From contig OZ020489.1 of assembly GCA_963971405.1 (NCBI GenBank), positions 40,626,510-40,690,509 on the forward strand: a stretch of 64,000 bases of DNA. The letters are read 5' to 3'. Positions 36,801 through 45,800 of this stretch are shown in pieces; the stretch's first letter is position 1; every line of letters begins with the position of its first letter. Under the pieces are notes generated by a model. It was given only the letters and a program-made list of their open reading frames with translations. It did no database searches and was not told the DNA's origin. The position numbers and the translations under genes are program-made. Origin of the DNA: Psococerastis gibbosa. Lineage: Eukaryota > Arthropoda > Insecta > Psocodea > Psocidae.

Positions 36801-39800
36801 TTAAAACGGGGAAATTTAGAGAAATGTTTTACCAACATTTCAAAACTGAATGTTTTGTGGGTTCGAGTTGGGAGAAGTTCTCTGGGTTGAGATGTCTGTC
36901 TCAGATATTTTGGCAGCAACCTACGCTACAATTTACCACATTTGATGGCCACAACATAATTAAACTTTGTCTAGATGTTAAATGCATGTCTAAAGTCTAG
37001 GCCTGAGGACTGGCAGGATATATAATAATATATTGCTGTAATATATGAATTGCCTATTTTCAAATGGGTCTATCTCCGTTTGACCTTACTTCTCAGAAGA
37101 GCTAGAAACCCGATTCTCTCTCAATTCCATTTCCCCCGCAATTAATATGTGGGAGCAATGTTTCTTATTTTTGGCACGTGATCACAATGGCGGACGCTGA
37201 TTGGCTTAGGTGGAGCTAGCACGTTTTGATCTAAGGCAAGGATGGAGATTGATTTTCTTAAAAATAAGTCTAACTTTAGAGGAGCATTTCACATGGGAGA
37301 AATTTTTTGGCGTCAAACTGTTATGTCTAGCGATGGAGGAAACGAGGAATCCAATCCAATCAAAATATTCATATTCGAAAAACGTGGAGATAGACACATT
37401 TGAAAACAGGCAACGCATATGGTATATAACACCGACTGGCATATATTGTAGGTTCGAATCCCGCAAAATCCAGTTTTTTCTATATCCTCTAATAACGACT
37501 ACTGTTAGAATATCCTATTTCATGACCACAGCTCTCTTGGGAATGTTTTGGTGAGCAACATGCCCAGAACCCTTTTACATTATACTGTGAAAATATTTTA
37601 TAATTTCTAGTGTTAGGCGGGGATTCCACCGACCGGCTAGGGCTAAATACAAAAACGATGACGTGGTAGCAGACATTCAAGACTTAGGCGGGGTTTCCGC
37701 CGACCTCGCATTGCAGAATGCAAATGACATTGACGGAAATGTTTGTTTTCCTCTATTCCATAGTTAAAATTGATCAATGATCATAGAGTAAAATCACAAA
37801 CAAACAAACTAAAATTAAAAAATGGCGTTATGGATTATGTTAAGTACAAACATTTTTAATCGATTTCTATAAAAAGAAAAATTCTAATTTCCGTCAATGT
37901 CATTTGCATTCTGCAATGCGAGGTCGGTGGGAACCCCGCGTAAGTCTTGAATGTCTGCTACCACGTCACCGTTTTCGTATTTAGCCCTAGCCGGTCGGTG
38001 GCATCCCCGCATAACTTCATTATATTCAACAGGTACTGCACCGCAAGCTCAAGTTATTTAAAATATGGTAGAGAAAAAGAGTCATGAACAGGGATATACA
38101 AGGGAGAAGATCACCACCAGGGAGGCCGAAAGTAACACTGAGAAGAAAGTTCACCGGAAATATGAGAAGTTTGGGGCTCTCCACCGAGGACGCACAGAAC
38201 AGGACTGTGAGGAAACGCTGTTGTCGAGCCGCCGACCCTCTATGAGGATAAGGTGCAGTAAAAGTAAAAGTAGGTAGACAAAAATTAAAATCCCCCGGTT
38301 TTCATTTGCATTTTGCAGACTCTCTTTATTCGTGACCTCATTTGAGTTTAAAAAAAAAAATGAGACCATAGAGCTGTTAAAGCACTTTGCCCCAATTTTA
38401 AAAAATCGTTTTAATTATAGTAGTTATTTTAAGAAACTGTGCAAGGAATTCTTGTAAAAAAATAATTAAAGGGCAACTTATTACCTTCCTAATGGGGACA
38501 GGGGGAGCCTCCCCAGGAGAATTCCCCCACTCCTCACTAGCAGTCTCCTCTTTCTCCTTATTATGCGAGGGTTCATCTTTAATTTCCACACTTAGCTCCT
38601 TGTCCTCAACTCTGTCCTGTTTCTTATCATCTTTTTCTTTCAAACCCGGTAGCTTTCTCAAAAATTTCCCGATACATTGCTGAAAGCATATTTTAAGCCT
38701 GACAATTCATTTTTTTTTTTTGTAATATAAGGCAGGACATGTTGAGTAGTGGTAAAGACTCTCATCCGAAAAGTTGTTGCTTCGAGCCCCACATAATAGA
38801 GCAGACGGTCCCGGGCCTTCCTAATTGAGTGTAAGAAGAGAAGTGTAAAAAGTATTGCATAAGAGTATCGATGCAAAGGTTTCTCAGAAGAATTATGTAT
38901 GTAGTCATATTTAAAGAGAAAGTAGCATCCCCTACTTTTTAACTCCCTGAACTAAACTATACCAAAGGGATGCGACCTAGTTTTGTTTACAATAATTTAG
39001 TCTAAAAAAAAATACATTTTGAAAATTTAAAAGAAATAATTAAAACTGTTTTTGAGGAAAACATTTTTTAGTCTTTTTGGGTTCTTTGGGTATAAAAACA
39101 CCTAAAATCAAGATGTCAAAAAAAATATCAAATGATAGGCTTAAGGGTCTAGATTACCCTAGGCCTCTGCAGACCTATAGGTAATAAACAGAAAAATAAC
39201 GAATTTCTGGGGGCGAATATTTTTACAGTATATAACATATTATATGTTACAACAATTAACGACTTTATTTTCAACTGAACCGCCCTAGCGGGCTATCTAC
39301 AGGACTGACTGACAGACTGGGGAGTGCTCAAAAACCAACTACTTCACACCTGTATTTTCTAAATAGAGGCCCCCGGACCCCCTCCCCCACCCTGTATTTT
39401 TAGAATTCGTGATTTATTGTGAATTAATTTAACGTTGTATTGTTTTGGGGAAGGGCCATGGTTGTGCTCTCCGCTTTCGCGATAACCCTGGATGGCCTGG
39501 ATCGTTTACCCGGCAATCTGCAGACCCTCCTTTCTCTCTTTTTTTTCCTTATTGGTACCCAGCCATTTCCAACTACATCAACCGCAACGTACTACCACTT
39601 CTGTCCGATACCATCCAGGAAGCGGACCGCCTCCGTCAGCACCTCTCTGTCCAAGTCCTGGAGCACATCCATTTATACAATATGTATATACGTATGTGAA
39701 AGGAAATTACCATTACAATAACCTTCAATATGCACATGCAACAAAAACAAAACCCCAAAAAATTACCTTCAAATATCTCGCCCAGGAACTGAGCGCAGCG

Positions 39801-42800
39801 CCGTCCTTGTCAGTGCCGGGCCCAGGCCTATCCGGAGAATTTTCCCTGGACTTAAGATGGTGCGACGATCTGCTCCTAGCTAGATCTGACCCTGTCGTGG
39901 CCCCGTATTTGCTCTGCATGTACGCATTAGGAGTATTTAGGTCTTCCTCTTCTTCATCTTCTTGGTTGCCGAAGTTGTGAGAAGATCGGCTGCGGGCTAT
40001 GCGATTTTTACGGTCTTTCAGAGCTGTATACCTGCAAAGTAATTTTGCATGAAGAATGGGGATTTCACAATTTGATTTCGCCTAATTAATAAATGAAAGA
40101 AAAAGCGGCAAGAAAAATGCTGATTTTTCTTACTCTAAGTCCGTGAAACTGAGGAATTGGGTATCCATAGTAAGCCTGGACAATTCGATAGAATAACGTG
40201 CGACCCCTTGATTTTTCAGGTTTCGTACTTAACAGAACTGCATACGCCCGAGCCACGCCGACGAGGCGGGACAGCTTAGGCGATGGCTACGCTTACAGAA
40301 CCCGCAGTTTCTGTGGGACTATTGACTATGCCAAAAGCGGCTGAAGAAGCAATAGCCAGCCCAGTGGCGGATGAACAGGTCAAGAGTATTAAAGCTTCTT
40401 CTTCTTCCTCTTCCCTCTTAGTGCCACGTGTGCAGTGTTAAGGGGTCGCCCCGTACTCTCTTCTTGAACTCGCCGCACGGTTGGGCGCTAACGCCATGAG
40501 GTCGGCCAATGTTTTCCCTCTTGCTCCGGCGAGTTGTTCAATTCTTTCCAAGAGGGGTTTCCTCAGTCTGCCGATGGGTCATCTACCGTGTGGTCTTGCG
40601 AGTATCTAAGCAACTGAATATATTATATGTCACATTAGAGAGGGTAATGAATTGTCTCACCTTGACCGTCCACTAGGGTATTTGCTATCATCGTCGATAC
40701 TACCCAGGTATTTGCGGCTGCTTTTGTCGGAGTCCTCGTCAGGGCTCACTGCAGCGGAACTCTTACTTTTGTTAAGAAATCTGCTGGTGTATCCTCCGTA
40801 TTTCGGCTGTTCTTCTTCGACAGGCGCTGTCGTACGGTTTCGGTTCAGATACCGGGAACCTGGAAAGAGATAAATTATTATTCAGACTATTTACAATAAC
40901 ATATTCTAGAGATCTCGACTTCGGAGCGCATGAACTCGTGAATCCTGGCTATAATTAAGTATGTGGTTGAGTCCCTATTGTATTAGTGGCTGCGGTACCG
41001 CCATTTTTTAAACCGGAAAAGGCCTACTCGCCTTTTGGAGTCTGTATCGATTATATGAATAATTTGTCTCTTCAGCAAGTCCATGTTTTGCTCCTTTTAT
41101 TTACAATATTTAAACCCGGAGGAACCAAACCACGACAACTACCCTCCCTCAATTTCTGGCCACACCACTGACTGCGAGTGTACAATTGGGCTAAGGCTCT
41201 CCCTTAAGTCAGTGGGGGCATTTCCGACCAAGTCATGTTGGGTGATAAGCCTATTGCCATAACAGCTAAATTATGCAGTACGCTCCTACTTAGTATTTAT
41301 TTAAAAAAAAAAATATTGAAATACCTGTGCTTTCGTCAGATTTGTCTTGCCCATAGCGCCTAGGAGTCTCCTCCTCCTTGACTCCATAACGACTTTTGGC
41401 CGGCTCTTCAGCCGCCTGACCATACCGTCGGGTGGTACTCCCACTGGTGTTGGCATTAGAATCGGCAGTGCTGCCGAACCGGGATCTGTATGTGGAGCCA
41501 TCATCGCGGCTGTCCCGCCGCGTGGCCGTGTCCCGGGCGTTTGCGCTTCTGGCAAGTAGTGGACCTGCAAGAAATATGAAGTGGTTGTGAGCTACTATCC
41601 AACGCCGCTTCTTGGCAACTGAGCCATTTGACACCACTCAGCACATTAGTTGACGAAGGAGAAACGCTGGTCCAATGGTAATAAACACCTATAGATTTTA
41701 CACATCATCTTGAGATAGAAAGCACCTTGTCAATTAATTTTCCTTACCTATATCAGTTTTATCCATCTCCTTCACTGCGGGTTTCTTCTTGCCAGCATCA
41801 CTTTCTTCTTCACTTTCACTGGCCGACTCAGAGCTGCTATCGCTTTCCTCTTCTTCTTCCTCCTCTTCTTTTGGCTTTTCCACGGTAAGCGATCTGTTGA
41901 GGAATCGACTTTGGAACGGTGGCTTCGTTGTAGTGGTAGGCGTGTCTTTCTTTGCTGTGTCTGATCCCGTTGAACTGAAAGTTAACGATTACACACTTAA
42001 ATTTTATGCAGATGAAGTTATAGTAATCGTTGAATTTGTATCATTGTGACACATTCTTTCTAAAACGTGAAAATCGCTCACCTTAAACGACCTCTTGGGG
42101 TGGAGCTGCCACTATCACTCCCCTTCGCCACAAATTTCTGCTTTACTTCCTCAGTCGTATACGCCGCACCTAGAACAATATCTTAACTTGTTTCTTCTGC
42201 AAAAACGCACACATTTAACTGCTCTAAGATCTCAAAAGCAACGACTGAGAGGAAAGGCAGGGATATGTGCACACGAGGGGTTTTTCTCCCACCTCCTAGC
42301 GCCTGGTCCAGCTCGGAGCAAAACCAGTCTAACACCAACAACACGAAAGACCACATCATCTGCACCAACGTCCACGGCGCTGTCATGCACACCGAGGAAA
42401 ACACCAATTGCGTTCTGCCCCAGGCTACTGACACTGTATACTGCGCCAGAGACCCTGCACAAGGAATGCCTGCTTTAGAACTAAGCCTTGTGTAGGGGAA
42501 GGCCTAAAATTTATTACCGCTCCTCTTTCATTACAGTGCTTCGATGAAGCGAACATATCCTAAGATGTTAACGTCTAATTTAAGCCAGCACTGCAAAATT
42601 ATTCGTTCGCCTTTGAAACCATGACACCAACCATCAACTGCACAATCAGAGTCATCAAGATCTTAGGTCACTGTTAGCCAGCTACACAATGAATTAAATT
42701 CATCTCACTCTTGTAAGTAGGTGGGTTTAGGACGTTATGATATTTCAGTAGGTTACACCGTTACGATGCTTTTGAATTGTCTGGCCACTTGTAGGATAAA

Positions 42801-45800
42801 GAGAGCACAGAGGACACTAAACTGTCCAAATGCTTCCCCCCTCATCCCAGTTATTGATAATCGCTTAAACAAATATGAGCTTACCTGTATTTTTTACAGC
42901 TGAGCTCGAACTCTCGGTACTGGTAGAAGAATCTGAAGAAGCACTCCGACCAGCTTTCTTGTGGTCTGTCCCTTGCTGATCGTCAGAGGACCTCCTCGAA
43001 GCAGAGGCGGATGTGCTAGAGGGAGTTGGGGCTTTGGGCTTCGGTGTGGCAGGAGTCTCATCCTCGTCTTCTTCCTCCTCGCTCTCTTCCTCCGTGGACT
43101 GCGCCTATGGAAGGCATCGTTTTCGTAACTATAGGTTTAGGTAGGCAGATGATTGTGTTGGTGAGGTGTTGCAGTGTATGAAATCGCACTTCGTTTATCA
43201 GTAATAAGCCGTCATCCAAAATTCAGCAAAAACGGAGGGTCAGTGAAGCGGAGGAACAATTAATAGGGATTGAATGTCTTCCCTTTTGCTCACCTGTCAA
43301 GGACACATGCGCATTTTTTTCGTTAATTACGTTTTATATGGTTCTTTTTGCAGTGCTGTCCCACATCACACGAAGCAATACGACACCAAACATGCACTAA
43401 AAGGGACTACGGTGGACAGGGTCAAGCTACTCGTTTACCTCGGGGGCCGGGGGAGTTTTTCGGGTGTCCGGAGGGCGCTCCGGTGTTTCGGGGACTGCTG
43501 CTGTGGATGGCTCGGATTTGTTTTGCTTTTTTATTCGGGAGATCTCATCTTCCTCTGAAACTTGCCGTTGCGTTTTCTTTGGCTGGAATTTTGGTGTCTC
43601 AACAGGCTTTGGCTCCGGTTGCTTGGGTTGCGGCTTAGGTTTGCCAATATCTGCAATTCGCTTCATGACACGAGGCGAATCTGCGAGGCGAGTAATGCCA
43701 CTAATAGGTCCTTTGGTAGCGTCTTCAGTATCTAACACCTTTTCCCTCTCCTTGGGAGCAGGCTCACTGAACCGCACAGCACGAGTCTGATTCGTATCAT
43801 TATCAGAATCATTATCTCGATCTCTGCGGAACCGTGAACGATATCCACTTCGTGTGGACCTCGGTTCGTTGTCGTACGGACTCTCGAATTCTGAATGCTC
43901 CTGCCTTCCATAGCGACTTTCACCGTATTGGCTTGGCCTGTTGTAACGGTCTCCAAATTTTCGGGGAGCGCTCGATTCTTCTTCACCACCTCCGTATCCA
44001 TAGCCTTTATCTTCTTGCTGCCGAAACTGCGTCGTCAGTCGGTGATCACTCTTGGATCTCATCAGACCAGGACCAGGTGGTTGTAGTAAATTGGCACTGG
44101 AACTACTGCCCATGACTTGAGGTGTGTTTGGAGAGAGTTGGCTCGGCATACTTATATTTAGCTCACCGTAACCTAGTAAAAAGACACTGACATGACAACA
44201 ATCCCTTATTTAGGTACTATTACAACTTGCAATTGCAATGGTCAAAAGAAATATTAAGCGTACCTACCTATTGCTAACATCAACAATATCTTTCAGAAAG
44301 TACCTAGTCTATGATGGTACCGTATAAGTTTGGAGCAGTTTGGGTGACTGCGCCAACCTAAAATAGCATAACTATCCTAAGTGTAATCTGAAGACTTACT
44401 TACCAGCAACATGAAGAACCAGCTGATTGGGATCATGTGCCATAGCGAAACGGACACGTCTGTTGTAGTCTGTAGTCTCATATTCAAAATTTCGAATAAA
44501 CTCGACTGTTTTGAGGAAAATTTCTTTTGCGTCCATAAGTTCGCAGTCATCCCAATCCACATCCTCATTGATATGCTTATCGGCTATATCGCAGTTACTT
44601 TGGATGTTTGAGATCTCAACGTCTAGATTTTCTTTAAGCGTAGATAAATTTCGGATTTCTGTAGTCGTATACCTGTCAAGCTCCCCTAGAAAGTGAAAAA
44701 TAGCGTTATCTTCTACCTAGGTATCAGTATTACTTGTTGCAGCATTAAGGTTAACGCGAACATGCAAATAATACACAGCAATATGCATCAGATGATTGTA
44801 AGCTACTAGTATTATTGTTACATATTGTAGTATAGTGTTGTAACCTTTAGTTTAAATTAAAATTCTGTTAGATAGTGACAAAATTTATAGCAACACCGTA
44901 GACATAAATCACCACGGACTCTTTAAAATGTTGGTAATTTTGTATTTTTATGTATACATCAGTTATGCCAGGAAAGCTATAGTTTTTGAAGGGTTGCAAA
45001 ACCTTGCAATATAGCCTCTTCGTAGGCTAACAACATGCCAGCAATCTTGACTCATTGCATTACTATGAGTAGGCTATCGTATGTGTATCTAAGTCGCTGC
45101 GTAGTGAGAATTTCATGGGGGTAAAATCACGACGCCAAATCGAAAAATTGAGTAGAATAGGAGTGACTTAATGGAGGCACGCCTACCTCTAAGAAATTCA
45201 GTTCTGTCTTTGAGAGCCTTGCTTAACCTCCTGTGTATTTCGTCTACTTCTTCTGATACTGAAGAGCAATTGGTCTGTAAATTGAGCATGTTCTTCTCAA
45301 CTATTGATAACATGTCCTGTAGCCTATGCACTGCTCTTCTAATCTGAAACAGATAGCATGAGTAACAAATTAGGCTCTCAATCCAAGTTCATTGCGTTAC
45401 AGAAGAGTTTGTAGATGTTGGATGAATAACAAAACTGAGACCAGTGTCTCATGTTTCAATACCGCGTAATTTCTACAAAATTTGTGTGTTCGTTATTGTT
45501 TTCCAACGCCTGGTTTCGGTATTTCAGCTTTAAGCAACCCTATCAGCCTGGCGGGGGGAGTGAGTCTGTTTCTTAACTTGAGACACCCTAAGGGCAGACT
45601 ACTTCACCTCGGGGAGAAGGGGAGTTGACTGACAGGGTGAACCTCCTGATTATAGTTGATTTCGAACCACTTGGTGAACATAGTAGTCACACGTTTAATT
45701 TATCGATTCGATGGCCAGGTGGTAACGTGCTTGCACTTCTGGGAGTCTTTACACGCCATGCGATCGGAGACGTGTCGTAACTCAACACGGGTACCAACCT

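Noticed and set aside
39440..39721. Overlapping plus-strand frames (93 and 84 codons)
   Set aside because: Two frames open over the same bases with no known motif; probably a decayed repeat in the intron between tn exons 11 and 12.
42095..42495. Plus-strand and overlapping frames near 42.1-42.5 kb
   Set aside because: The left part is antisense to tn exon 7 and the rest is intron; no motif or conserved feature.
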